Source of the DNA: Flavivirga sp. 57AJ16 | GTDB lineage: Bacteria > Bacteroidota > Bacteroidia > Flavobacteriales > Flavobacteriaceae | Reading direction: 5' to 3' | DNA length: 64,000 bases | Assembly: GCF_028736925.1 (NCBI RefSeq) | Contig: NZ_JAQZAT010000018.1 | Span: forward strand, 35,402-99,401 | Program-made: the position numbers and the translations under genes | The notes under the pieces: generated by a model | What the model was told of the DNA's origin: nothing | The model's database searches: none | What the model saw: the letters and a program-made list of their open reading frames with translations, nothing else | In this document: positions 47,428 through 56,723 of the stretch, piece after piece | How the letters are laid out: each line of letters starts with the position of its first letter | Position numbering within the stretch: the first letter of the stretch is position 1

Positions 47428-47606
47428 TTTTGAAAAATTGCGAAGCAATGAATTCAAAACAGATAGTTGAACTAATCCCGCTTTTTCAGCGGGATCTTAA
47501 GTTTGATACCTCAATTTTGAAAAGTTGCGAAAGCAATACATTCAAAACAGATAGTTGAACCACGCCTTTGTCGTGGCAGGCTAATCCCGCTTTTTCAGCG
47601 GGATCT
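47428..47606. repeat. duplicated intergenic unit with hairpins
   Basis: Two units (about 47428-47497 and 47515-47606) share a TTTTGAAAA...GCAAT...TTCAAAACAGATAG core followed by TAATCCCGCTTTTTCAGCGG GATCT. The second unit has an extra 21-base palindromic insert (CACGCCTTTGTCGTGGCAGG C). The CCCGC...GCGGG ends fold as hairpins. No ORF is present in 47363-47744. Confidence 0.65.
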
Positions 47607-47744
47607 TTGGATTTAATACGATGAGGGTTGTCTCTTTTTTATTTTTTTGAATTTGGAATTTTCTTTTTTTTTGGAATTTAATACCTCGTGGCTTGCCCTG
47701 AGATAGTTTATTTTTTTTCAATAGTGATATTGAACATCCAATAA

Positions 47745-48131
47745 TTAGCCATCTTTGTGATTAAAATTTTCATCTGTAAAATCATCAATATCCCTTCTGT
47801 CTTTTTTTGTGGGCCTACCAACCCCTTTTTTTCTATAATAATCTTTAGAATATTTTAAAAGTTCCTGAGCCTCGAATTGTTCTTTGGGCGTGGTGTCCGT
47901 TCTATAAATATCAACCAACTTAGCACCGACTCTACTTTCTGGAATATCATTTACAGTAAGTTTATAGTTTATTTGATTTTTTCTTAATTCAATAGTGTCT
48001 AGTGCATAAACTTCCCTACTGGGCTTAACAATTTCCTGGTTTACGCGTACCTGACCTTTTTTACAGGCAGTTGTGGCAAGCGTTCTTGTTTTATAATACC
48101 TAATACACCATAAATACTTATCAATTCGCAT
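47745..48131 (-). CDS. S4-domain RNA-binding protein (Hsp15-like)
   Basis: This 128-residue basic cytoplasmic protein begins with an S4 domain (MRIDKYLWCIRYYKTRTLAT, then QVRVNQEIVKPSREVYALDT) and has a charged C-terminal tail (GVGRPTKKDRRDIDDF). It resembles HslR/Hsp15, which binds 50S subunits carrying stalled nascent chains after heat shock. The role here is inferred. A CAAAATTA sequence (48167-48174, minus-strand TAATTTTG) with CAA at 48198-48200 may be its promoter, although the 23-base spacing is long. Confidence 0.85.
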   Translation of the reverse strand: MRIDKYLWCIRYYKTRTLATTACKKGQVRVNQEIVKPSREVYALDTIELRKNQINYKLTVNDIPESRVGAKLVDIYRTDTTPKEQFEAQELLKYSKDYYRKKGVGRPTKKDRRDIDDFTDENFNHKDG

Positions 48132-48328
48132 ACAATTATTCTAAAAACTACGTTAATGTTCTTGTGCAAAATTATTTTAAAATTGTATCTTGCGCACCAA
48201 AAATAAGCAATAAAGAAACATTCAGAGTCTTAAAAATTTAATTTGAAGGCTCATTGATTAATTGAATGTGACATTTGTATTCGGCACAGTATAATAGGGG
48301 CCGTTCAAAATAGCAAATAAAAATAAAT

Positions 48329-49351
48329 ATGAAATTAAGAAAAATAGCTTTAATTACGTTATGTTCTGTTACGTGTTATTTATCCTGTAATAAAGATGAT
48401 GATGGTGGACTCGTTACTGTTGAAATTAGGGATAGAGCTGAACAGCAGGTAAAAGATAAAGATTCATTGTTGGAATATTTAGCAACACATTATTATAATT
48501 CCAGCGAATTTGAAGCGATTGCAAATCCAACGATCGGTGATTTAAAAATCACAGAACTTGCTGAAGGAACAGATGTTCCCGATGGGAGTACGCTTCTTAA
48601 TGCATCTACAAAGTTAGAGACATTGGAAGTGGATTTTGCAGATGTAAAATACGAGTATTATATACTAAAGCTAAAAGCAGGAGGAGGCACTGAATCACCA
48701 ACATTTGCAGATAATGTCGTAGTGAAATATGAAGGTTTTACTTTAGATGACAAGGTTTTTGATAGTGCGGTAAACCCAGTAGGTTTTGACTTAATAGCAT
48801 TAGTTCCTGGTTGGAGAAAAGTACTTCCTCAATTTAATGTAGCAGAAAGTTTTGTCGAAAATGGAGATGGCACTGTTAGTTTTATAGATCAAGGTATAGG
48901 CGTTATGTTTTTGCCTTCTGGCCTGGGGTATTTTTCGCAAGCTCAAGCTGGAATTCCAGCTTATGCACCAATTGCTTTTAAATTTGGATTGTTACAAATG
49001 TCACAAAACGACCATGATAATGATGGTATTCCTTCTTATTTAGAAGATTTGGATGGCGATGGAGAAGTCTTTGACGAAAATACCGATGGGGACTTTAGTC
49101 GTACAGGAAGCTTTATATACAATTATATAGACCCGGACGATGATGGAGATGGTATCTTAACTAAAGATGAAATTACCATAACCACAGAAAATAGGGACAC
49201 TATCGAAGCAGTTAAAGCGATACCCTTAGAATCAAATCAAAAGCTTTCAAATTACATTGTAGAAGAGGAGAATGGAACCTTTACAGGTACAATTATAACG
49301 TTCACTGATTCTGATGGCGATGGCGAAGCAGACTATTTGGATGCAGAATAA
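48329..49351 (+). CDS. FKBP-type peptidyl-prolyl isomerase-like lipoprotein with calcium-binding-type repeats
   Basis: This 340-residue lipoprotein has lipobox Cys20 in CYLSCNKDDDGG. An FKBP-like domain spans about residues 110-235 (DNVVVKYEGFTLDDKVFDSA, VLPQFNVAESF). A C-terminal acidic stretch has Dx(D/N)xDG repeats (DHDNDGIPSYLEDLDGDGE, DPDDDGDGILTKDE, DSDGDGEADYLD) of the thrombospondin-3/EF-hand-like kind. It should sit on the periplasmic or outer-membrane surface and assist protein folding. Isomerase activity is inferred from the fold only. Confidence 0.8.
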   Translation: MKLRKIALITLCSVTCYLSCNKDDDGGLVTVEIRDRAEQQVKDKDSLLEYLATHYYNSSEFEAIANPTIGDLKITELAEGTDVPDGSTLLNASTKLETLEVDFADVKYEYYILKLKAGGGTESPTFADNVVVKYEGFTLDDKVFDSAVNPVGFDLIALVPGWRKVLPQFNVAESFVENGDGTVSFIDQGIGVMFLPSGLGYFSQAQAGIPAYAPIAFKFGLLQMSQNDHDNDGIPSYLEDLDGDGEVFDENTDGDFSRTGSFIYNYIDPDDDGDGILTKDEITITTENRDTIEAVKAIPLESNQKLSNYIVEEENGTFTGTIITFTDSDGDGEADYLDAE

Positions 49352-49372
49352 AACAATCTAGTTTTAAAAAAT

Positions 49373-49400
49373 AAAAAACCTCGCATTGGCGAGGTTTTTT
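49373..49400. terminator. bidirectional intrinsic terminator
   Basis: AAAAAACCTCGC (49373-49384) pairs perfectly with GCGAGGTTTTTT (49389-49400) around ATTG. It separates two convergent genes and would end both transcripts. Confidence 0.9.
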
Positions 49401-49427
49401 TATATCAGTGTTTTTTAACAAAAGAAC

Positions 49428-50099
49428 TTACAATATAATAGATAAACTCAATATCAATTGATCAGGTCTGGTGTCTAGCCTACTTGTATCCACATTGTTA
49501 TTATTTAAAAAGGTGGCTTCATTTTTACTAAAGCCTCTTTCATAGCGTACATCTATCCCCACTTTGTTAAGATTAAATCCAATACCAAAATTAAGCCCAA
49601 CGGAGAAATCATTTTTAATATTATCGATAGAAATACCATCAAATTCAGAATCTAAAATATATTGAAGCGAAGGGCCGCCAAATACACTAAAAGGGCCTAA
49701 TATTCTTGTCCCAACCAATAAAGGGGCATCAATTTTTTTCATGTTAAACGCGTCGTCTGCATAATCACTTTTAGTAGCTGTATATACTAATTCTGGTTTA
49801 AAATAAAGTCTACTGTTTCCAATTTTCCCAAATAAGCCAATGTGGTATCCAATATTTCTATCGGGATTATCGGCATTCGTACTAATAGATTCAAAATACT
49901 TGCCATTAGCATTGTAATTTAATCCGGCTTTAACCCCCATACCAGTGACCATTTGACTCTGGGCCATTGTTGTAAATGGAACGATCAAAGCAATAGCCAA
50001 AATAAAGATTGGATTTTTACTCACGTCACTTTTATTTTTAAGGTGTTCGTGTAAGTTTTTTAAGCTTTTCATAATATTCGTTTTAAGATTTTGATTCAT
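49428..50099 (-). CDS. outer-membrane beta-barrel protein (porin family)
   Basis: This is a 223-residue small outer-membrane barrel of the OMP_b-brl_2 type. The hydrophobic signal follows a charged leader (SKNPIFILAIALIVPFTTMA, then QSQ). The barrel has alternating strands such as GIGFNLNKVGIDVRYERGFS and a C-terminal strand ending LILSLSIIL. The start is uncertain: MNQNLKTNI or MKSLKNLHEH nine codons later. Family members are found throughout Bacteroidota without a known specific function. Confidence 0.8.
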   Translation of the reverse strand: MNQNLKTNIMKSLKNLHEHLKNKSDVSKNPIFILAIALIVPFTTMAQSQMVTGMGVKAGLNYNANGKYFESISTNADNPDRNIGYHIGLFGKIGNSRLYFKPELVYTATKSDYADDAFNMKKIDAPLLVGTRILGPFSVFGGPSLQYILDSEFDGISIDNIKNDFSVGLNFGIGFNLNKVGIDVRYERGFSKNEATFLNNNNVDTSRLDTRPDQLILSLSIIL

Positions 50100-50251
50100 A
50101 ATATCAAAAACGTTGCCAAAGACATATTATTTCTTTTTCAAGGATTATTATTATAGATTTATTTTTACTTCCATTTTCATTTCAATAAATTGGAGCCAAT
50201 GAGCGACATTAATTTGATAGAATAAAACTAATTTAGAATTAAAAAAATATG

Positions 50252-50259
50252 TAGGTTTG
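50252..50259 (+). promoter_or_regulatory. -7 box upstream of tgt
   Basis: TAGGTTTG matches TAnnTTTG. A clear TTG partner is missing; only TTTAG lies upstream. It overlaps a possible TTG start codon (50257-50259), so translation most likely starts at the ATG at 50281, about 20 bases after the box. Confidence 0.45.
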
Positions 50260-50280
50260 CCAACTTATAATGATGTAGAG

Positions 50281-51411
50281 ATGAAATTTGAATTAAAAGC
50301 TAAAGATGCCCAAAGTAAAGCAAGAGCGGGTAAAATAACCACAGATCATGGTATTATAGAAACGCCCATTTTCATGCCGGTTGGTACCGTTGCTACAGTA
50401 AAAGGGGTGCATCAACGCGAGCTAAAAGATGATATTAATCCTGACATTATTTTAGGCAATACGTACCATTTGTATTTGCGTCCTCAAACAGATATCATTG
50501 AAAAGGCAGGTGGACTCCATAGGTTTATGAATTGGGATAGAAATATCTTAACAGATTCTGGCGGATATCAAGTGTATTCTTTATCAGCAAATAGGAAAAT
50601 TAAAGAAGAAGGCGTTAAGTTTAAATCTCATATAGATGGAAGTTACCATACTTTTACACCAGAAAATGTTATGGAGATTCAACGAAGTATAGGAGCAGAT
50701 ATTATAATGGCTTTTGACGAATGTACCCCATATCCCTGTGACTATAACTATGCAAAACGCTCTATGCACATGACGCATCGTTGGTTAGATAGATGTATTG
50801 ATCACTTAGAAAAAACACCTTTAAAATACGGTTATGGCCAAGCGTTTTTCCCCATAGTACAAGGAAGTACCTATAAAGATTTGCGGATGCAATCTGCAGA
50901 ATATATTGCAAATTCTGGTGCCGTTGGCAATGCCATAGGCGGATTGTCGGTTGGTGAGCCAGCTGAAGAAATGTATGCCATGACCGATGTGGTCTGTTCT
51001 ATTTTACCAGAAGATAAACCACGTTATTTAATGGGGGTAGGGACACCAATCAATATTTTAGAAAATATTGCGTTAGGAGTAGACATGTTTGATTGTGTCA
51101 TGCCAACGAGAAATGCTAGAAACGGTATGTTATTTACAGCCCATGGCACCATCAATATCAAAAACTTGAAATGGGCGGACGATTTTTCACCTATTGATGC
51201 TATGGGAATAACATTTGTCGATACCGAATATACTAAAGCTTATTTAAGACATTTGTTTACAGTTAATGAGCTGTTAGGTAAACAAATAGCAACCATACAT
51301 AATTTAGGATTCTATTTATGGTTGGTTCGAGAAGCAAGAAAACATATATTAGCAGGAGATTTTAAAACATGGAAAGACAAAATGGTGAAGCAAATGGATA
51401 ACCGGTTATAA
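50281..51411 (+). CDS. tgt: tRNA-guanine transglycosylase lacking zinc cysteines
   Basis: This 376-residue enzyme exchanges the wobble guanine of GUN tRNAs for preQ1 in queuosine synthesis. Recognisable parts are LTDSGGYQVYSL (catalytic Asp region), AFDECTPYP, GGLSVGEP, and VDMFDCVMPTRNARNG with the nucleophile Asp. The usual CxCxxC zinc motif after this is replaced by SPIDAMGITFVDTEY (about residues 303-317), while TIHN with the family's zinc His is kept. I chose the ATG at 50281 over an in-frame TTG at 50257 because a -7 box overlaps the latter. The next gene starts 5 bases on. Confidence 0.92.
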   Translation: MKFELKAKDAQSKARAGKITTDHGIIETPIFMPVGTVATVKGVHQRELKDDINPDIILGNTYHLYLRPQTDIIEKAGGLHRFMNWDRNILTDSGGYQVYSLSANRKIKEEGVKFKSHIDGSYHTFTPENVMEIQRSIGADIIMAFDECTPYPCDYNYAKRSMHMTHRWLDRCIDHLEKTPLKYGYGQAFFPIVQGSTYKDLRMQSAEYIANSGAVGNAIGGLSVGEPAEEMYAMTDVVCSILPEDKPRYLMGVGTPINILENIALGVDMFDCVMPTRNARNGMLFTAHGTINIKNLKWADDFSPIDAMGITFVDTEYTKAYLRHLFTVNELLGKQIATIHNLGFYLWLVREARKHILAGDFKTWKDKMVKQMDNRL

Positions 51412-51416
51412 TATTT

Positions 51417-52493
51417 ATGAAAATTCTTGACTGGTACATATTAAAACGTTATTTATTTACATTTTTAATGATGTTGCTTCTGTTTATTCCCATAGGGATT
51501 ACAGTACACCTCGCTGAAAAGATTGGTAAAATATTGGAGAATGAAGTGCCTTTTGCAGAGGTCATGATTTATTTTTTAGACTTTACAATCTATTTTGCGC
51601 ATTTACTTTTTCCGTTATTTTTATTCCTGTCGGTTATTTGGTTTACCTCTAAACTTGCGAATAATACAGAAGTTATTGCCTTTTTAAGTTCGGGTGTTTC
51701 ATTTACACGTTTTTTAAGACCTTATATGATTGGAGCCTCTGTAGTTGCTATATTGGCGATTGTCCTGGGGCTATTTTTGGCACCCAAAGCAAGTGAAGGC
51801 TTTAATAATTTTAGCTATAAATATTTAAAAAAAGGTAAGAGCGCGGTAGATAACAAGAATGTATTTAGGCAAATAAATGATGATGAGATTATTTACGTGA
51901 GCAGTTTTGATGTTAAAAATAAAGAAGGGAGAGATTTTACATTAGAACATTTTGAAGGAAACGAACTTGTTACTAAAATTACAGCAAATAGAATAAAGTA
52001 TATAGAAAAGGACACCATATACACATTAACCGATTATGTTAAAAGAGATATAGGTAAGGATAATGATAGCATAGAAAAAATCAAAAAAAAAGACACTCTT
52101 TTTTCTTTTCATGTAGATGATCTTATTCCAGTAATTTATGCCGCAGAAACTAAAATGTATGGTGATTTAAAACGCTTTATAGCAAAAGAAGAAGCCCGTG
52201 GATCTTCCAATGTAGGGCGATTTCAATTGGTTTTATACAGAAAATGGAGCTTGCCGGTCTCGGTATTCATTTTAACGATCATAGCAGTGGCAGTTTCGTC
52301 AATAAAAAGGCGGGGAGGTATGGGCGTTAATTTAGCCGTTGGTATTTGTATCGCTATGGTCTTTGTGTTTTTCGATAAAATTTTTGGTGTGATGGCAGAG
52401 CAATCTGATTTTCCACCACTAGTTGCAGTATGGTTTCCTAATATCATTTTTGGTATTTTAGCAGCTTATCTTTTGTACAATGCCAAACGCTAG
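51417..52493 (+). CDS. LptF/LptG-family (YjgP/YjgQ) permease
   Basis: This 358-residue inner-membrane protein has membrane spans near 12-34, 55-80, 100-122 and a C-terminal set (about 270-355), with a periplasmic beta-jellyroll region between (about 130-265). The starting motif MKILDWYILKRYLFTFLMML is typical of LptG/LptF, the permease subunits that extract lipopolysaccharide and pass it to LptC. Bacteroidota usually encode two such proteins, and which one this is cannot be told. It starts 5 bases after tgt, so the two are co-transcribed. Confidence 0.88.
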   Translation: MKILDWYILKRYLFTFLMMLLLFIPIGITVHLAEKIGKILENEVPFAEVMIYFLDFTIYFAHLLFPLFLFLSVIWFTSKLANNTEVIAFLSSGVSFTRFLRPYMIGASVVAILAIVLGLFLAPKASEGFNNFSYKYLKKGKSAVDNKNVFRQINDDEIIYVSSFDVKNKEGRDFTLEHFEGNELVTKITANRIKYIEKDTIYTLTDYVKRDIGKDNDSIEKIKKKDTLFSFHVDDLIPVIYAAETKMYGDLKRFIAKEEARGSSNVGRFQLVLYRKWSLPVSVFILTIIAVAVSSIKRRGGMGVNLAVGICIAMVFVFFDKIFGVMAEQSDFPPLVAVWFPNIIFGILAAYLLYNAKR

Positions 52494-52623
52494 AAGTGTA
52501 GAAATAATAATGTAAAAAATTAACGAACGTTTTTTTTTGCAGTTAAAAAGTAAAAAAAGTAGATACAACCATAACTAAATGGAGGCTTTTTAACGAAATT
52601 AGTGTACAAAAGAGCAGGTCAAA

Positions 52624-53535
52624 ATGTATAGATTTTTTCATGATAAACCTCGATTAAATAATTATCTACACCTTCATTTTTTAGTTTTTATAGCTGGCTT
52701 TACTGCCATTCTTGGGGAGTTAATTACAATAAAAGCGATTCCTTTGGTTTGGTATAGAATGGTCATAGCGTCTATTTTAATGTTTATTTATATTAAAGCA
52801 GCCAAAGTTAAATTAAAGATCGCACTAAAATCTCTTTTTAGACTTTCGGTAGCAGGAATCATAATAGCCTTGCATTGGATTACCTTTTTTGGTGCTATAG
52901 AAGAATCTAATATATCCATAGCATTGGCCATGTTTTCAACAGGCGCCTTTTTTGCTTCTTTTATAGAACCTATAATTTACAAAAGAACCATTATTTGGTA
53001 TGAAATTCTTTTTGGCGTTATAGTAATAATAGGCGTTTTTATAATTACACAAAGCGAAATAAAATACCTTACAGGTATCCTTTTAGGAATATCATCAGCT
53101 TTTTTTTCTTCATTATTTGCCGTTTTGAATGGCAAATTTTTAACACAACATACTGCAACAGTTATTTCGTTTTACGAATTTTTAAGCGGCGTATTGTTCA
53201 TTTCTATCTATATTCTATTTTTTGGTGAAGGGTTTTCTTTAGACTTTTTCAATTTATACATATCCGATTTTGGGTACCTTTTTATATTAGCATCCATTTG
53301 TACTGCCTACGCTTTTATTGCATCCATTTATGTCATGAAACTTATTAGCCCTTATACAGTTGTATTAACTTATAATTTAGAACCTGTTTACGGTATCATT
53401 ATGGCTATTATATTGTTTCCGGAAAAAGAGCAAATGAGTGTATCGTTCTATTATGGTGCTATAATGATTATAGCTACCGTAATTATAAATGGCATCTTAA
53501 AAAACACAAGAAAATTAAAAAGAAAGCATAGTTAA
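52624..53535 (+). CDS. EamA/DMT-family transporter
   Basis: This 303-residue inner-membrane protein has ten hydrophobic segments arranged as two EamA repeats. The first includes GFTAILGELITIKAIPLVWY and the second ends in LEPVYGIIMAIILFPEKEQM. The group exports metabolites or amino acids, and the substrate is unknown. It is a stand-alone gene on the plus strand. Confidence 0.85.
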   Translation: MYRFFHDKPRLNNYLHLHFLVFIAGFTAILGELITIKAIPLVWYRMVIASILMFIYIKAAKVKLKIALKSLFRLSVAGIIIALHWITFFGAIEESNISIALAMFSTGAFFASFIEPIIYKRTIIWYEILFGVIVIIGVFIITQSEIKYLTGILLGISSAFFSSLFAVLNGKFLTQHTATVISFYEFLSGVLFISIYILFFGEGFSLDFFNLYISDFGYLFILASICTAYAFIASIYVMKLISPYTVVLTYNLEPVYGIIMAIILFPEKEQMSVSFYYGAIMIIATVIINGILKNTRKLKRKHS

Positions 53536-53539
53536 CAGT

Positions 53540-53720
53540 TTAACCCGAACTATACACGGTTATTCTATTCCAAAGCCAAACTGCCTGCTACCTTTGGCGA
53601 TGCTCTTAATTTTTATGCCTCAAAAGTGGGTAACAATTTATCCTTTAAAAATTACTGTGCTTCCCAAATCTATTGGCATTTTGACTTTTCATAACGAAAA
53701 CCATGAATAGTTCGGGTTAA
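53540..53720. mobile_element. MITE-like element family D with 14-bp terminal inverted repeats
   Basis: TTAACCCGAACTAT (53540-53553) and ATAGTTCGGGTTAA (53707-53720) are perfect reverse complements bounding a 181-bp non-coding segment. No ORF is inside. It sits directly upstream of the accA promoter. I saw no second copy in the window. Confidence 0.6.
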
Positions 53721-53735
53721 GAAAATTAAAGTTTT

Positions 53736-53743
53736 TATATTTG
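53736..53743 (+). promoter_or_regulatory. -7 box of the accA promoter
   Basis: TATATTTG matches TAnnTTTG and lies 38 bases before the accA ATG. The expected -33 region would fall near 53711-53716, inside the right end of the family D element (TTCGGG), and is a poor match to TTG. Confidence 0.55.
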
Positions 53744-53781
53744 TACGCTAACCTTAAATTAATGGCTAAAATAAAATTCTT

Positions 53782-54735
53782 ATGGAATATTTAGAATTTG
53801 AACTCCCTATAAAAGAACTGGAAGAACAACTACAAAAGTGTAGAGTGATTGGGGAAGAAAGTGAAGTAGACGTTACAGAAACTTGCTCTCAAATAGAAAA
53901 GAAACTAAAAGAGACCCAAAAAGATATTTATAAAAACCTATCACCGTGGCAACGCGTGCAATTATCCCGCCATCCAAATAGACCCTATACATTAGATCAT
54001 ATAAAAGCGATCTGTGGCGATTCATTTTTAGAATTACATGGAGACCGTAACATCAAAGACGATAAAGCAATGATTGGTGGTTTAGGGAAGATAGGCGACC
54101 AAAGTTTTATGTTTATTGGTCAGCAAAAAGGCTATAATACTAAAACCAGACAATATAGAAATTTCGGAATGGCAAACCCCGAGGGTTACCGTAAAGCATT
54201 ACGGTTAATGAAGTCTGCCGAAAAATTCGGAATCCCTGTAGTCACTTTAATTGATACACCAGGTGCATATCCCGGTTTAGAGGCAGAAGAACGCGGGCAA
54301 GGAGAAGCTATAGCCAGAAATATTTTAGAAATGACACGCTTAAAAGTTCCTATAATCGCTATCGTGATTGGTGAGGGAGCTTCAGGCGGCGCCTTAGGGA
54401 TTGGTGTTGGAGATAAAGTGTTGATGTTAGAAAATTCTTGGTATTCTGTAATATCACCAGAGAACTGTTCTTCAATTTTATGGCGTAGTTGGGAGTATAA
54501 AGAACAAGCAGCAAAAGCTTTAAAATTAACCGCTACAGATGCTAGGAAAATAAAAGTGGTCGATGGCGTCATTAAAGAACCACTTGGAGGCGCACATAGA
54601 GATCGTGAAAAAACATTTTTAGCAGTAAGTAACGCTATAGTAAAATCTTATGAGGCACTTAAAAACTTATCACCAACAGATTTAATATCCCAACGGATGG
54701 AAAAATATGCAAATATGGGAGTGTATAAAGGGTAA
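53782..54735 (+). CDS. accA: acetyl-CoA carboxylase carboxyltransferase subunit alpha
   Basis: This 317-residue cytoplasmic protein moves carboxyl from biotin to acetyl-CoA, the first committed step of fatty acid synthesis. The chain has the AccA N-terminal helix region, [20 protein letters not shown], the oxyanion glycines in [14 protein letters not shown], and [19 protein letters not shown]. Its length is normal. It has a TATATTTG box 38 bases upstream and a hairpin terminator downstream, so it is probably transcribed alone. Confidence 0.96.
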   Translation: MEYLEFELPIKELEEQLQKCRVIGEESEVDVTETCSQIEKKLKETQKDIYKNLSPWQRVQLSRHPNRPYTLDHIKAICGDSFLELHGDRNIKDDKAMIGGLGKIGDQSFMFIGQQKGYNTKTRQYRNFGMANPEGYRKALRLMKSAEKFGIPVVTLIDTPGAYPGLEAEERGQGEAIARNILEMTRLKVPIIAIVIGEGASGGALGIGVGDKVLMLENSWYSVISPENCSSILWRSWEYKEQAAKALKLTATDARKIKVVDGVIKEPLGGAHRDREKTFLAVSNAIVKSYEALKNLSPTDLISQRMEKYANMGVYKG

Positions 54736-54759
54736 GCCTTTCAAAACCATAGCATCATA

Positions 54760-54790
54760 AAATCTGAAACTTATAGTTTTGGATTTTTTT
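54760..54790 (+). terminator. intrinsic terminator of accA
   Basis: AAATCTGAAAC (54760-54770) pairs with GTTTTGGATTT (54776-54786) using two G-U pairs, then T's to 54790. Confidence 0.6.
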
Positions 54791-54903
54791 ATGCTTATTA
54801 ACAATATTTTTAAGTTGTTAACAGTTAAATTGTTAATGACCTGTGAGCAATCCTAATTCAATTTTTGTTTTAAAACCTTTTCTTTTTAATTACTTTCGTA
54901 TAT

Positions 54904-56442
54904 ATGAAACAACCTAATCAAATTCAAGGATATAAAGTAGATAAGAGTACTATTATTAATCTTGAAAAGGGGAAAATACCTCCTCAAGCACTTGATTTAG
55001 AGGAAGTTGTGCTCGGAGCGATGATGATTGATAAAAAGGGGGTTGATGAAGTTATAGATATTTTAAGCCCCGATGCATTTTATAAAGAAGCACATCAGCA
55101 TATTTTTGAAGCTATTTTTCAGTTATTTGAAAACAGTGAGCCTATTGACTTATTAACCGTTTCAACACAGTTAAAGAAAAATTCCAAACTGGAATTGGTC
55201 GGAGGTGATTTTTATCTTATTTCTTTAACCCAAAAAGTGTCTTCTTCAGCGCATATAGAGTTCCATGCTCGTATTATTTTACAGAAATTTATTCAGCGTA
55301 GTTTAATAAAAATATCTAGCGAAATTATTGAAGATTCTTATGATGAAACTAAGGATGTTTTCGATTTATTGGATAAAGCTGAAGCAAAATTATACGAAGT
55401 TACCCAAGGAAATATTAAAAAATCGAGTGAAACAGCTCAAGATCTGGTCATTCAGGCTAAAAAGAAAATTGAAGAAATTTCAAATAAAGAAGGGCTTAGT
55501 GGTATTCCAACAGGATTTAATAAATTAGATAAACTAACCTCCGGTTGGCAGCCATCCGATTTAATTATTGTAGCGGCACGTCCAGGGATGGGTAAAACGG
55601 CCTTAACACTTTCTATGGCAAGAAATATAGCCGTAGATCAAAATATACCTGTAGCATTCTTTTCTTTAGAAATGGCATCAGTACAATTAATAACCCGTTT
55701 AATTTCTAGTGAAACTGGTTTGTCTTCCGAAAAATTACGTACAGGTAAATTAGAAAAACACGAATGGGAACAACTTAATGTAAAAGTAAAAGGATTAGAA
55801 AAAGCACCTCTTTTTATTGATGATACACCATCGCTATCCATTTTTGATTTAAGAGCCAAAGCACGTCGTTTATCATCACAACATGGTATTAAATTAATCA
55901 TGATTGATTATTTACAGTTAATGACCGGAGGTAATAGCCATGGAGGAAACCGTGAACAAGAAATTTCCATGATTTCCAGAAACCTAAAAGCATTAGCTAA
56001 GGAATTAATGGTTCCGGTAATAGCCTTATCGCAATTATCACGTGCTGTTGAAACCCGTGGAGGGAGTAAGCGCCCCCTGTTATCAGATTTACGTGAATCT
56101 GGAGCCATTGAGCAAGATGCTGATATTGTATCATTTATTTACAGACCGGAATATTATAAAATTGATGAATGGGATGATGAGGAGCGTTCTCCAACAGAAG
56201 GTCAAGCAGAGTTTATTGTCGCAAAGCATAGAAATGGCGGTTTAGAAAATATACGCTTAAAGTTTATTGGTCACTTAGGGAAGTTCGATAATTTAGATGA
56301 TTTTGACTCTCCTTTTGAGTTTCACTCTAAAATGAATGCAGCAGCTAACGATGATACATTTAAGACGGATAATTTTAAAGCAAGTCCAGATCAAGCTTTC
56401 GGGAGCTCATTTAATGATGATGACGATGATGTACCATTTTAA
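54904..56442 (+). CDS. dnaB: replicative DNA helicase
   Basis: This 512-residue hexameric helicase unwinds DNA at the replication fork. It has the N-terminal DnaB domain (about 25-130, PPQALDLEEVVLGAMMIDKK), a linker, and the RecA-like motor (about 195-470). Walker A is AARPGMGKTAL (about 224), Walker B is LIMIDYLQLM, and the arginine-finger region is FIVAKHRNGGLENI. No intein interrupts it. The acidic tail ends DDDDDVPF. It is a complete single-copy housekeeping gene. Confidence 0.96.
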   Translation: MKQPNQIQGYKVDKSTIINLEKGKIPPQALDLEEVVLGAMMIDKKGVDEVIDILSPDAFYKEAHQHIFEAIFQLFENSEPIDLLTVSTQLKKNSKLELVGGDFYLISLTQKVSSSAHIEFHARIILQKFIQRSLIKISSEIIEDSYDETKDVFDLLDKAEAKLYEVTQGNIKKSSETAQDLVIQAKKKIEEISNKEGLSGIPTGFNKLDKLTSGWQPSDLIIVAARPGMGKTALTLSMARNIAVDQNIPVAFFSLEMASVQLITRLISSETGLSSEKLRTGKLEKHEWEQLNVKVKGLEKAPLFIDDTPSLSIFDLRAKARRLSSQHGIKLIMIDYLQLMTGGNSHGGNREQEISMISRNLKALAKELMVPVIALSQLSRAVETRGGSKRPLLSDLRESGAIEQDADIVSFIYRPEYYKIDEWDDEERSPTEGQAEFIVAKHRNGGLENIRLKFIGHLGKFDNLDDFDSPFEFHSKMNAAANDDTFKTDNFKASPDQAFGSSFNDDDDDVPF

Positions 56443-56723
56443 TTAATAATCTGTCATGCCTCTTAGAAATCTACTTCTATTTTAAATGTTCAAGAAACAG
56501 AAACATAGATAAAAAGAAAAGGTGAAAGTGGATTGGAAGTCATTGATATTCATTTTGGGATTTACATTTGAAAAATATTGCTTGAACAAAATGTTAAATC
56601 ATTTTAATCGGAATAAATTTTAAGTATCTTTCAACTTCAATAAGAGTTTCTGTTATTTCGAACCTGCCTCAATGGTAGACAGGGAAGGAACGACCAAGAA
56701 TTCTCATAAAGTTTCGCTTCAAA

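Noticed and set aside
50257..50280. TTG start for tgt
   Set aside because: It overlaps the -7 box TAGGTTTG, and the ATG at 50281 gives the normal family N-terminus.
54186..54572. 128-codon minus-strand frame
   Set aside because: It is a shadow of accA, which is complete and canonical.
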